DNA of 64,000 bases from Arenibacter hampyeongensis (GTDB lineage Bacteria > Bacteroidota > Bacteroidia > Flavobacteriales > Flavobacteriaceae), in assembly GCF_002909255.1 (NCBI RefSeq), contig NZ_PIOB01000003.1:62001-126000 (forward strand), read 5' to 3'. Of the stretch, positions 56,333 through 64,000 are shown piece after piece. Within the stretch, counting starts at the first letter, position 1. Each line of letters begins with the position of its first letter. The translations under genes were made by a program, and so were the position numbers. The notes under the pieces are model-generated. The model was not told the DNA's origin. It ran no database searches and saw only the letters and a program-made list of their open reading frames with translations.

Positions 56333-56346
56333 ATGATATAAATCAT
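56333..56346. promoter_or_regulatory. Fnr-like box upstream of the nos operon
   Basis: ATGATATAAATCAT has perfect inverted arms (ATGAT/ATCAT) with a 4-bp spacer, like the Fnr consensus with changed outer bases. Its centre is 29.5 bp upstream of the -7 box, or about -42 from the expected transcription start. The same geometry is seen before the copper-uptake operon. The rest of the gap to 56799 holds no other feature I can name, only AT-rich sequence. Confidence 0.55.
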
Positions 56347-56799
56347 ATTAAGGATAAAAATGTCCTTTTTTTAATATTATAGCGGTTCTGAAAAATACCC
56401 AGTGGCACTTTCCTTTGGAAATAACCCTTAAATGAAAATCAAGATATTGATTATCAATACACTACTTATCACATTCTATAAATCCATTAATTTCCGGATG
56501 ACCGGAAATGGCCCCGACGCATTTGTCATTTAAATCTTTTACATATCTTAGTGAAAGCACAAAACTGGAATCATTGGTGCTATTGCGCCTAATAATATTT
56601 AGGACTATTTCAAATAACTTTCAGCCTTAAAATTGAAAGAGAAGCATGGGATACGTTAGATTTCCATTATTGCTAAATGGTTTATAAGCGATTTACCTTT
56701 AGATGGACCTTAATAATCCTTGGAAATTTTTTAGCTAATTGATCCTGGCACTTGTTATCCAGTAGGATAATTCTGTGCCGGGTTATGAAACTGTAATAT

Positions 56800-57279
56800 A
56801 TGACCCACTACAATATCATTGTTGATAAAGAAAATTTCAAGATTGGTCCTAAGGATATTGAATCCATGGACATGATTGCCACGGGCTCTCTGAAATATCA
56901 TTCCTTAATGAACAACCAATCCTTTGTCATACAAATCTTGGATGCCGATTTTGCCAACAAAACAATGACTATAGAGGTAAATGGCAATAGTTATGAAATG
57001 TACCTAGAGGACGAATACGATCAGATGGTTAATAAAATGGGGTTATTAACTGCCAAGACCCATAAAATAAATAGTATTAAGGCCCCTATGCCCGGGCTTA
57101 TTATAGATATTATGGCCACTATTGGCCAAGAGGTATTAACGGGCACCCCACTGATCGTGCTTTCTGCCATGAAAATGGAAAATATAATCAACTCTACTGG
57201 GGAAGGTGTTGTAAAGAATATTAAAGTCAAGGTTAATGATGCGGTTGACAAAGGACAGATTATAATTGAAATGGAATAA
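56800..57279 (+). CDS. Biotin carboxyl carrier protein of an acyl-CoA carboxylase
   Basis: A 159-residue protein whose last 70 residues are a biotinyl domain: IKAPMPGLIIDIMATIGQEV near 90 and AMKMENIIN with biotinylated Lys125. The N-terminal part (YHSLMNNQSFVIQI) is as in stand-alone Bacteroidota BCCPs of propionyl-CoA-type carboxylases. It lies 13 bp before the biotin carboxylase gene. Confidence 0.9.
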   Translation: MTHYNIIVDKENFKIGPKDIESMDMIATGSLKYHSLMNNQSFVIQILDADFANKTMTIEVNGNSYEMYLEDEYDQMVNKMGLLTAKTHKINSIKAPMPGLIIDIMATIGQEVLTGTPLIVLSAMKMENIINSTGEGVVKNIKVKVNDAVDKGQIIIEME

Positions 57280-57292
57280 GCTTAGCATAAAG

Positions 57293-58771
57293 ATGAAAAA
57301 AATATTGGTAGCCAACCGAGGAGAAATAGCTTTACGCATCATGCGGACGGCACAAAAGATGGGTATAAAAACTGTTGCTGTTTATTCGGATGCTGATAGG
57401 GAGTCTCCCCATGTACGCTTTGCAGACGAAGCGGTTCATTTAGGAAATTCACCCTCCTCAGAATCTTATTTGGATATGGATAAAATAGTGAATGCAGCCC
57501 TCCATACCAAGGCTGAGGCTATTCACCCAGGCTATGGATTTTTAAGTGAGAATGCCGCTTTTGCCCAACTTGTAACCAAAAACGGCATCAGTTTTATAGG
57601 TCCAAAACCACATGCCATTGAAGTTATGGGCGATAAATTAGCGGCCAAGGAGGCCGTAAAAGGTTATAATATCCCAATGGTACCTGGAATAGAGGAGGCC
57701 ATTACCGATATTGTCTTGGCCAAGAAAATTTCCCAAAAGATCGGCTTTCCCGTTTTAATAAAAGCCTCCGCCGGGGGTGGAGGTAAAGGCATGAGGGTAG
57801 TCCGTCACCTTTCCGAACTAGCGGAGCAAATGGAGCGTGCCATCAGCGAGGCCAAGGCAGCTTTTGGAAATGGTTCTGTTTTTTTGGAAAAATACATTGA
57901 ATCTCCCAGACATATAGAGATCCAAGTACTGGCCGATACCCATGGCAATATATTACACCTATTTGAGCGGGAATGTAGTATCCAAAGAAGACATCAAAAG
58001 GTTGTGGAAGAGGCTCCATCCGCCATTTTGACCCCCGAAATAAGAACAGCCATGGGCGAAGCCGCCGTAAAAGTAGCCAAGGCCTGTGATTATGTAGGTG
58101 CGGGAACCGTGGAATTCCTATTGGACCGGGAAAACAATTTTTATTTTCTTGAGATGAACACTCGTTTACAGGTGGAGCATCCGGTAACGGAATTGATTAC
58201 CGGTATTGATCTTGTGGAGCAACAAATAAAAATTGCAAGAAATGAAAAACTGGCCTTTACACAGGAAGATTTAAGTATAAAGGGCCATGCCCTGGAAGTA
58301 AGGGTCTATGCGGAGGATCCCATGAACAATTTTTTACCCAGCATAGGCACTTTGGAAATCTATAAGCGTCCCAGTGGCGAAGGTATAAGATTGGATGACG
58401 GTTTTGAAGAAGGGATGGCCATACCCATGTACTATGACCCCATGCTGGCCAAATTAATTACCTACGGCAAAGATCGTGAGGAAGCCATTCAGTTAATGAT
58501 CCGTGCCATATCGAAATTTAAGATCAAAGGAATTTCCACTACCCTACCCTTTGGAAAGTTTGTTTGTGAACATGAAGCCTTTACTTCCGGGAATTTCGAC
58601 ACTCATTTTGTTAAGAACTACTTTACTCCGGAATTATTAAACGAGCAATATGGGCAGGAGCGTAAAATTGCAGCCTTGGTTGGTTTAAAGCTTTTCTTGG
58701 AGCACAAGGAAAAACTCAAGCTCCCCGATTATAAAATCTCCAATTGGTCATTAAAAAGATCCAAGAAATAA
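57293..58771 (+). CDS. Biotin carboxylase subunit of acyl-CoA carboxylase
   Basis: Start chosen at ATG 57293 (MKKILVANRGEIALRIM); the frame open from 57266 adds 9 residues that overlap the preceding gene. The 492-residue enzyme has the ATP-grasp KASAGGGGKGMRVV near residue 160, ERECSIQRRHQKVVEE near 228, EMNTRLQVEHPVTE near 288 and the C-terminal BC domain. It carboxylates the BCCP biotin. Similar size to AccC. Confidence 0.93.
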   Translation: MKKILVANRGEIALRIMRTAQKMGIKTVAVYSDADRESPHVRFADEAVHLGNSPSSESYLDMDKIVNAALHTKAEAIHPGYGFLSENAAFAQLVTKNGISFIGPKPHAIEVMGDKLAAKEAVKGYNIPMVPGIEEAITDIVLAKKISQKIGFPVLIKASAGGGGKGMRVVRHLSELAEQMERAISEAKAAFGNGSVFLEKYIESPRHIEIQVLADTHGNILHLFERECSIQRRHQKVVEEAPSAILTPEIRTAMGEAAVKVAKACDYVGAGTVEFLLDRENNFYFLEMNTRLQVEHPVTELITGIDLVEQQIKIARNEKLAFTQEDLSIKGHALEVRVYAEDPMNNFLPSIGTLEIYKRPSGEGIRLDDGFEEGMAIPMYYDPMLAKLITYGKDREEAIQLMIRAISKFKIKGISTTLPFGKFVCEHEAFTSGNFDTHFVKNYFTPELLNEQYGQERKIAALVGLKLFLEHKEKLKLPDYKISNWSLKRSKK

Positions 58772-58816
58772 ACACCACATGGACCATAAACTTTAAATGG
58801 TAAAAAGCAATACTTA

Positions 58817-60358
58817 ATGAAGGACAATATAAAATCACTCGAAGATAAAATTGCCAAGGCAAAATTGGGTGGCGGCCAAAAACGTATAGAGGCCCAACAT
58901 GCCAAGGGCAAGCTAACTGCCCGTGAGCGTATTCATTTTTTACTGGATGAGGGTTCGTTTGAGGAGTTGGGTGCTTTGGTTACCCATAGAACCAAGGATT
59001 TTGGAATGGGCAAGCAAATATTTTATGGCGATGGGGTAGTCACCGGCTATGGAACCATTAATGGTAGACAGGTTTGTGTTTTCGCCCAGGATTTTACCGT
59101 ATTCGGAGGTTCGCTTTCCGAAACCCATGCCGAAAAGATTTGCAAAGTAATGGATATGGCCATGAAAATAGGAGTCCCCATAATTGGATTGAACGATAGC
59201 GGTGGCGCAAGAATACAGGAAGGCGTGCGATCATTAGGGGGCTATGCCGATATCTTTCACAGGAATGTAATGGCTTCGGGTGTTATCCCTCAAATATCTG
59301 CCATAATGGGCCCCTGTGCAGGAGGAGCGGTCTACTCGCCGGCCATGACCGACTTTACACTTATGGTGGAAAATTCAAGCTATATGTTCGTCACCGGACC
59401 CAATGTCGTGAAAACGGTCACCAATGAAGAGGTTAGTTCAGAAGAATTGGGCGGGGCCATGACCCATGCCACCAAATCCGGGGTTACCCATTTTACAGCG
59501 GAAAACGACTTGGAATGTATTGCACAAATAAAGGAACTCATTGGGTTTTTACCTCAGAATTGTGAGGAAATGGCCAAACCACTGGCCTATTCATTAAATA
59601 CGGAAATCCGGGAAAAGTTGGAAACCATTATCCCCGAAAACGCCAATCAGCCGTATGATATGCGACATATCATAACTGAAATCATTGATGACTCCCCATT
59701 CTTTGAAGTCCATAAACATTATGCAGAAAATATAGTCGTGGGATTTGCAAGATTGGCGGGAAGAAGTATTGGGGTCGTAGCCAATCAGCCCATGAGCTTG
59801 GCTGGAGTTTTAGATGTGAACAGCTCCAAAAAAGCTGCCAGATTTACCCGTTTTTGTGATTGTTTCAATATTCCACTTTTGGTATTGGTAGATGTTCCCG
59901 GATTCCTTCCGGGTACGGATCAGGAATGGAATGGTATCATTACCAATGGTGCCAAGTTGCTCTATGCCCTGAGTGAGGCCACAGTTCCCAAGGTCACTGT
60001 TATTACTCGAAAAGCCTACGGTGGTGCATATGACGTTATGAATTCCAAACATATTGGGGCCGATCTCAACTATGCATGGCCTGGGGCCGAAATTGCAGTA
60101 ATGGGCGCCAAAGGAGCCAGTGAGATCATCTTTAGAAAAGAGATCACTTTGGCAGATGACCCAGAAGCTGTACTAAAAGAAAAAGAGGAGGAATACGCCA
60201 ATAAATTTGCCAATCCCTATTCCGCGGCGGAAAGAGGATTTATAGATGAAGTTATTTTTCCACGAAACACCCGTAGGAAATTAATAAGGGCCTTTGCCCT
60301 CTTAGAGAATAAAGTAGTGAATTTGCCCAAAAAGAAACATGGAAACATACCTTTGTAA
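58817..60358 (+). CDS. Acyl-CoA carboxylase carboxyltransferase subunit (propionyl-CoA type)
   Basis: The 513-residue protein is full length for PCCB/Mmd[19 protein letters not shown] near residue 34, [21 protein letters not shown] near 93, [20 protein letters not shown] near 121, [16 protein letters not shown] near 166, and [14 protein letters not shown] near 357 with the second oxyanion AYGGAYDVM near 400. With the two preceding genes it forms a three-subunit propionyl-CoA (or related acyl-CoA) carboxylase; the exact acyl group cannot be fixed from sequence. Confidence 0.93.
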   Translation: MKDNIKSLEDKIAKAKLGGGQKRIEAQHAKGKLTARERIHFLLDEGSFEELGALVTHRTKDFGMGKQIFYGDGVVTGYGTINGRQVCVFAQDFTVFGGSLSETHAEKICKVMDMAMKIGVPIIGLNDSGGARIQEGVRSLGGYADIFHRNVMASGVIPQISAIMGPCAGGAVYSPAMTDFTLMVENSSYMFVTGPNVVKTVTNEEVSSEELGGAMTHATKSGVTHFTAENDLECIAQIKELIGFLPQNCEEMAKPLAYSLNTEIREKLETIIPENANQPYDMRHIITEIIDDSPFFEVHKHYAENIVVGFARLAGRSIGVVANQPMSLAGVLDVNSSKKAARFTRFCDCFNIPLLVLVDVPGFLPGTDQEWNGIITNGAKLLYALSEATVPKVTVITRKAYGGAYDVMNSKHIGADLNYAWPGAEIAVMGAKGASEIIFRKEITLADDPEAVLKEKEEEYANKFANPYSAAERGFIDEVIFPRNTRRKLIRAFALLENKVVNLPKKKHGNIPL

Positions 60359-60400
60359 TTTCGCTTAAAACTTAAAGTAATTTTGAATCAATAATTTCGC

Positions 60401-61267
60401 ATGGGCAACTTAGAAGAACTTATACAATTACTTACCCTGGAACGTATCAACGACAATACCTTTGTGGGACAAAACTATCAGGCTCCTTGGGGCCGTGTTT
60501 TTGGGGGTCAGGTATTGGGACAGTCATTGCATGCCGCCTACCAAACAGTATCCAACGATAAGATGGCCCACTCCATGCACGGGTATTTTATTTTGGGGGG
60601 CGACCTTAGCCTTCCCATTACCTATGAAGTAGATCGTCTAAGGGACGGACGTAGTTTTACCACACGTAGAGTGGTAGCCAAGCAAAACGGCAAGGCCATC
60701 TTTAACATGGCCGCATCTTTTCAGGTCAAGGAAGATGGGGTGGAGCATCAGATTACCATGCCCAATTTAATTACCCCAAAAAAGTTAATGAACAGCTTGG
60801 AACAAATTGAGGAAATGGAAAAAACAGATCCAGATTCCTATAATCTTATAAAACTTACCCATCCCAAGGTATTTGAATTTAAACCTGTAGAACGCCTTAC
60901 CTCCCTGCTTGCTAAAAATGGCCCGCCATTTAACCACATGTGGATGCGCTCCACTGAAAAGGTAAAAGCCGATTTGCCACTACAACAGCAACTATTGGTC
61001 TATGCCTCCGATTACAACATTCTTACGACTGCTTCCCTACCCCATCGGGAAGAACTTAGAAAAGGGAAGACTTTTTATGCCAGTATAGACCATGCCATTT
61101 GGTTCCACCGCAATTTTAAAATAGATGAATGGCTTTTGTATACTATGGACAGTCCCAGTGCTGGTAATTCCAGAGGGTTCTCCAGGGGGAGTATTTTTGA
61201 CAGAAATGGTGTTCTTGTAGCCTCTGTGGCACAGGAAGGATTGATGCGCAACACACAGTCAGATTAA
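60401..61267 (+). CDS. tesB: Acyl-CoA thioesterase II
   Basis: A 288-residue double-hotdog thioesterase: GRVFGGQVLGQSLHAAYQTV near residue 28, HSMHGYFILGGD near 58, RDGRSFTTRRVVAKQNGKAIF near 80, and C-terminal FYASIDHAIWFHRNFKIDEWLLY near 225 with the catalytic Asp, then SRGFSRGSIFDRNG. It hydrolyses medium/long acyl-CoAs and follows the carboxylase genes by 42 bp. Confidence 0.94.
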   Translation: MGNLEELIQLLTLERINDNTFVGQNYQAPWGRVFGGQVLGQSLHAAYQTVSNDKMAHSMHGYFILGGDLSLPITYEVDRLRDGRSFTTRRVVAKQNGKAIFNMAASFQVKEDGVEHQITMPNLITPKKLMNSLEQIEEMEKTDPDSYNLIKLTHPKVFEFKPVERLTSLLAKNGPPFNHMWMRSTEKVKADLPLQQQLLVYASDYNILTTASLPHREELRKGKTFYASIDHAIWFHRNFKIDEWLLYTMDSPSAGNSRGFSRGSIFDRNGVLVASVAQEGLMRNTQSD

Positions 61268-61634
61268 TGGCATTGGCAATAGATATAATTACATCAATTT
61301 TGGTACTATTTATGTTAGACCGATCCCTACAAGAATATTTCTGCATATGTCAAAGCTCCTTCTTGCGCAATGGAACGGGATTTAGGCCAATCTTTCCTAG
61401 ATTAATTATTTACGGGCCATAATAGACCAACTACCCTATGCTAAACTTCCATTAACATCCTTGAAGTACTTTTACGTTCATGAATCCACCTGCGGTTTAT
61501 CCTTGGTAAATAACCGTTTACCCGAACAAAATTTTTCCACTCGTTATTTAACCAGTTTTTATCCCTTTTAACCACTAAATTTTCATTTAGGGCAAGGCTA
61601 GCCGAATTTTGCCCTATAACATTAAATAAAAAGT

Positions 61635-61805
61635 ATGAAAACATTATTACTCGTTAAAGAAATTTATTCCGAAGGATTTAAAAACCTAGGTAACATCATT
61701 GTCAAGAATTATTTCAAAGCCTTCCTGTGGTTCAGTATAGCTATGTTTGTCGTGGTATTGTACGCTTTCATTTTTAGATTGTCCACTGGATTTATTTGGG
61801 ATTAA
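61635..61805 (+). CDS. 56-residue membrane protein (DUF6747-like)
   Basis: ATG at 61635 opens a 56-residue frame starting MKTLLLVKEIYSEGFKNLG, with one transmembrane helix (about residues 32-48) and ending RLSTGFIWD. It closely resembles small proteins widespread in flavobacteria (DUF6747). Function unknown. It is preceded by a 367-bp gap, 61268-61634, in which I see nothing clear. Confidence 0.75.
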   Translation: MKTLLLVKEIYSEGFKNLGNIIVKNYFKAFLWFSIAMFVVVLYAFIFRLSTGFIWD

Positions 61806-61825
61806 AAAATAAGAAACCCATTAGT

Positions 61826-61972
61826 ATGAAAGGTATGCAGTATTTAAGGGAATTATTGCTAGGAAAAAGTGGAGGAATTGAAGTTCCAATAACACTAAAG
61901 TTGTTGTTGATATTGGTGTTTCTTTGCTTTTTCCTAGCCTTGTTCTCAATCTTACTATATACTTTCGAATAG
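61826..61972 (+). CDS. 48-residue single-TM membrane protein
   Basis: ATG at 61826 opens a 48-residue frame: MKGMQYLRELLLGKSGGIEV, then a strongly hydrophobic helix (about residues 22-45) and a short YTFE tail. It starts 20 bp after the previous small gene, so they may be co-transcribed. Its amphipathic start and single helix make a real small membrane protein likely. The following 200 bp hold no clear feature. Confidence 0.55.
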   Translation: MKGMQYLRELLLGKSGGIEVPITLKLLLILVFLCFFLALFSILLYTFE

Positions 61973-62181
61973 AATATTTTTGTTGCAGAACCTTTGGTTT
62001 TGCATGCTTTCAACTTTATACTATTTTTTTTGTTATGTTAGTTCCCCCAGCTAGACAACATAACCAGAACAGGTTTTTTTGATGTTGCTCTTAGGACAAG
62101 CTTAGCTTTAAAATAAATTATGGATATTATCCAAAATAATGGAAATATTCCATAATTTAGCATACCTTTTTTGGGTGTGCG

Positions 62182-63396
62182 ATGGAAAAAACAATACTTC
62201 ATTTGGATTTGGATACTTTTTTTGTATCCGTAGAGCGACTTCAAGACAGTAAATTGGAGCATAGGCCCATACTCGTCGGTGGCGTTAGCGACAGAGGGGT
62301 GGTGGCAGCATGCAGCTACGAGACCAGAGGTTTTGGAGTGCATTCCGGCATGCCTATGAAAATGGCCAAGGAACTTTGTCCAGAAGCCATCATCATAAAA
62401 GGGAATGCGGGAAACTATAGCAAGCATTCCGATATCGTAACCGATATTATTAAAGAACACGTACCCCTATTTGAAAAATCCAGTATCGATGAATTTTACG
62501 CCGATCTTACCGGAATGGACCGATTTTATGGTTGCCACCAATATTCCACCGAGCTACGCCATAAAATTATTAAGGAAACCGGACTTCCCATTTCCTTTGG
62601 CTTATCAGCGAATAAGGTAGTATCCAAAGTGGCCACCAATGAAGCCAAGCCCAACAATGAATTAAGGATAGACATAGGGCACGAGAAACCGTTTTTAGCG
62701 CCTTTATCCATTAAAAAAATACCTATGGTGGGCGACAAAACCTATCAGACCCTCCGAAATTTGGGCTTGCGACAAATAAAAACCATTCAAGAAATGCCCA
62801 TGGATATGATGCAACGGGTGTTGGGCGCCAACGGGGGCGTAATTTGGAAACGGGCCAACGGCATAGACAATACCCCTGTTATTCCTTTTTCCGAACGTAA
62901 ATCCATTTCCACCGAACGTACTTTTGACAAGGACACCATAGATGTCATTAAACTGCGGGGAATCCTTATTGCCATGACCGAGAATCTGGCCTATCAGTTG
63001 CGGAGGGGAAAAAAACTAACCGCCTGTATTGCTGTAAAAATTCGCTATTCGGATTTTAACACCTATTCCAAACAACTAAAGATTCCTTACACCAGTGCGG
63101 ACCATATCCTAATTCCCAAGATTTTGGACCTCTTCAATACGCTTTACAACAAAAGACTGTTGATTCGGCTGATCGGTATTCGCTTCAGTCATTTAGTACA
63201 GGGCCATTACCAGATCAATCTATTTGATGATACCGAGGAAATATTAAATCTCTACAACGCCCTGGACAAGATCAGGGAACGCTATGGGGATAAAAGTGTT
63301 ATAAGGGCCTCCGGTATGGGAGCCAAAACCATTGGCAGAATGCAGAACCCGTTCAACGGACAACCACCGATAGTATTGGCACACCGGAAACAGTGA
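62182..63396 (+). CDS. dinB: DNA polymerase IV
   Basis: A 404-residue Y-family polymerase: LHLDLDTFFVSVERLQD at residues 6-22 with the metal Asp, YETRGFGVHSGMPMKMAKELCP near 50, SSIDEFYADLTGMD near 100, GLSANKVVSKVATNEAKP near 140 and little-finger domain from about 240. The end, LFDDTEEILNLYNALDKIRERYGDKSVIRA, is typical of Bacteroidota DinB. It is an error-prone translesion enzyme, often SOS-linked; no LexA box was identified. Confidence 0.96.
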   Translation: MEKTILHLDLDTFFVSVERLQDSKLEHRPILVGGVSDRGVVAACSYETRGFGVHSGMPMKMAKELCPEAIIIKGNAGNYSKHSDIVTDIIKEHVPLFEKSSIDEFYADLTGMDRFYGCHQYSTELRHKIIKETGLPISFGLSANKVVSKVATNEAKPNNELRIDIGHEKPFLAPLSIKKIPMVGDKTYQTLRNLGLRQIKTIQEMPMDMMQRVLGANGGVIWKRANGIDNTPVIPFSERKSISTERTFDKDTIDVIKLRGILIAMTENLAYQLRRGKKLTACIAVKIRYSDFNTYSKQLKIPYTSADHILIPKILDLFNTLYNKRLLIRLIGIRFSHLVQGHYQINLFDDTEEILNLYNALDKIRERYGDKSVIRASGMGAKTIGRMQNPFNGQPPIVLAHRKQ

Positions 63397-63408
63397 TACT
63401 GTATTAAA

Positions 63409-63432
63409 AGTTCAAGGTTCAAGGTTCAAAGT
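63409..63432. repeat. TTCAAGG tandem repeat
   Basis: AGTTCAAGGTTCAAGG then TTCAAAGT is built of three 8-bp-like units. A similar motif in inverted orientation is at 63611-63634 (ACTTTGAACTTTCCAACTTT then GAAC). Confidence 0.75.
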
Positions 63433-63478
63433 GTACGGCTGTACGTCCCTAATACAGGGGAGGTGCTTTTTTTTTAAC

Positions 63479-63527
63479 GTCATTGCGAGCCTGTCTACCG
63501 AAAAGGAGGCGCAGCGCGGCAATCTGT
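63479..63527. repeat. GTCATTGCGAG...GCAATCTG dispersed repeat element
   Basis: CGTCATTGCGAGCC at the left and CGCGGCAATCTG at the right resemble a widespread intergenic repeat of bacterial genomes whose ends can pair (ATTGC/GCAAT). It lies in the gap between dinB and queE. Confidence 0.6.
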
Positions 63528-63610
63528 TAATTGCAGTGGCGCCAGTACACAGTTGTGGGTAATCAGTATTAAGAATTGAGTAGTTGGCATCCAGTATTCA
63601 AAGATCCTTA

Positions 63611-63634
63611 ACTTTGAACTTTCCAACTTTGAAC
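63611..63634. repeat. Inverted counterpart of the TTCAAGG repeat
   Basis: ACTTTGAAC occurs at 63611-63619 and AACTTTGAAC at 63625-63634. It is the reverse complement of the TTCAAAGT-type units at 63409-63432, forming long loose inverted repeats around the element at 63479. Confidence 0.7.
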
Positions 63635-63647
63635 ATTCAACTTAGGT

Positions 63648-64000
63648 CTACGGTATATTCAAATACTTATGCGTTTGAAGCGACACTTTCCACTTGGGGT
63701 TTTGCATAACATAATCTACGATCCAAGGGGTGACCTTATCCCTTACACTCCATTCCGGCTGCAGGTACAAAATACAATCCTTATTGGTCTTGGCCGCCTG
63801 TTCTTCGGCAAAAATAAAGTCGTGCTTATTGTACACTATCATCTTTAATTCATGTGCCTTGTCATAGATAATGCCTTCTGGCAACTTATTCTTTTTTGGG
63901 GAGAGACAGATCCAATCCCAGGTTCCTGAAAGTGGATAGGCTCCTGAAGTTTCTATATGCGTCTTTAGGTTTTTGGCCTTTAGGGCATCTGTTAGAGGCC
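63648..64000 (-). CDS. queE: 7-carboxy-7-deazaguanine synthase (C-terminal part; 5' end outside window)
   Basis: The minus-strand frame is open from the window edge to the TAG at 63648-63650, giving about 117 residues. THIETSGAYP, TWDWICLSPKK and YLQPEWS match the C-terminal part of QueE, a radical-SAM enzyme of queuosine/preQ0 synthesis. The N-terminal radical-SAM CxxxCxxC motif lies outside the window. Confidence 0.88.
   Translation of the reverse strand, partial: PLTDALKAKNLKTHIETSGAYPLSGTWDWICLSPKKNKLPEGIIYDKAHELKMIVYNKHDFIFAEEQAAKTNKDCILYLQPEWSVRDKVTPWIVDYVMQNPKWKVSLQTHKYLNIP

Noticed and set aside
61441-61644. 67-codon minus-strand frame in the gap after tesB
   Set aside because: No recognisable domain or signal, overlaps the start of the better supported plus-strand small membrane gene, and composition is not protein-like.

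Overview
The window is chromosomal DNA from a marine-type Bacteroidota, most likely a member of Flavobacteriaceae. The basis is low-GC DNA, near absence of Shine-Dalgarno sequences, TAnnTTTG-type -7 promoter boxes, many SPII lipoproteins, a TonB-dependent receptor, and families typical of flavobacteria (TamB next to tsaD, DUF4159, NagB fused to PIG-L, DUF6747-like small protein, clade II nosZ). I saw no rRNA, tRNA, CRISPR array, transposase or prophage.

Layout. 1-11.2 kb: a cut-off di-heme cytochrome c peroxidase, a Crp/Fnr regulator, an aldose-epimerase-like protein, a Lol-type permease divergent from a DUF1343/NamZ-type lipoprotein, a sterol-desaturase-type enzyme, small housekeeping genes, ridA, an N-acetylglucosamine-kinase-like gene, gapA and pfkA. 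11.4-22.7 kb: tamB on the minus strand, divergent from a plus-strand run with tsaD, a TfoX-like gene, an FG-GAP protein, rsmE, DUF4159, an AI-2E-type exporter and a methyltransferase. 22.8-33.2 kb (minus): a VanX-like dipeptidase, two copies of a periplasmic GMC dehydrogenase plus Tat-type small subunit flanking a secreted TIM-barrel enzyme, a thioredoxin-domain (DUF255) lipoprotein and an esterase-like lipoprotein. 33.5-38.7 kb: uronate catabolism (kdgK, eda, uxuA) and a NagB/PIG-L fusion.

38.8-56.3 kb is the most interesting part and reads as one anaerobic N-oxide module. An OprC/NosA-type copper TonB receptor (CxxxM motif) lies with a Met/His-rich lipoprotein and a small Cys protein. Next is an NsrR-like Rrf2 regulator heading a nitrosative-stress operon (membrane protein, tryptophan-2,3-dioxygenase family protein, overlapping cupin, Ric iron-sulfur repair protein, hemerythrin, membrane protein, 2Fe-2S ferredoxin) and a group III truncated hemoglobin. 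Opposite runs a clade II nos cluster: cytochrome c, fasciclin, nosZ, terminator, membrane protein, nosL, cupin, nosD, nosF, nosY, and a heme-copper-oxidase-I-like membrane protein. The nos promoter and the copper-uptake promoter carry the same arrangement: a near-palindromic ATGAY-N4-ATCAT box about 30 bp upstream of a TAnnTTTG box, which suggests one Crp/Fnr-type activator drives copper import and N2O reductase together. No nir, nor or nosR gene is in the window.

56.8-64 kb: a three-gene acyl-CoA carboxylase (BCCP, biotin carboxylase, carboxyltransferase), a TesB thioesterase, two very small membrane proteins, dinB, a patch of dispersed intergenic repeats and the 3' part of queE. A roughly 137-bp dispersed repeat with a GC-rich palindromic core occurs twice in direct orientation (about 30.0 and 46.8 kb).
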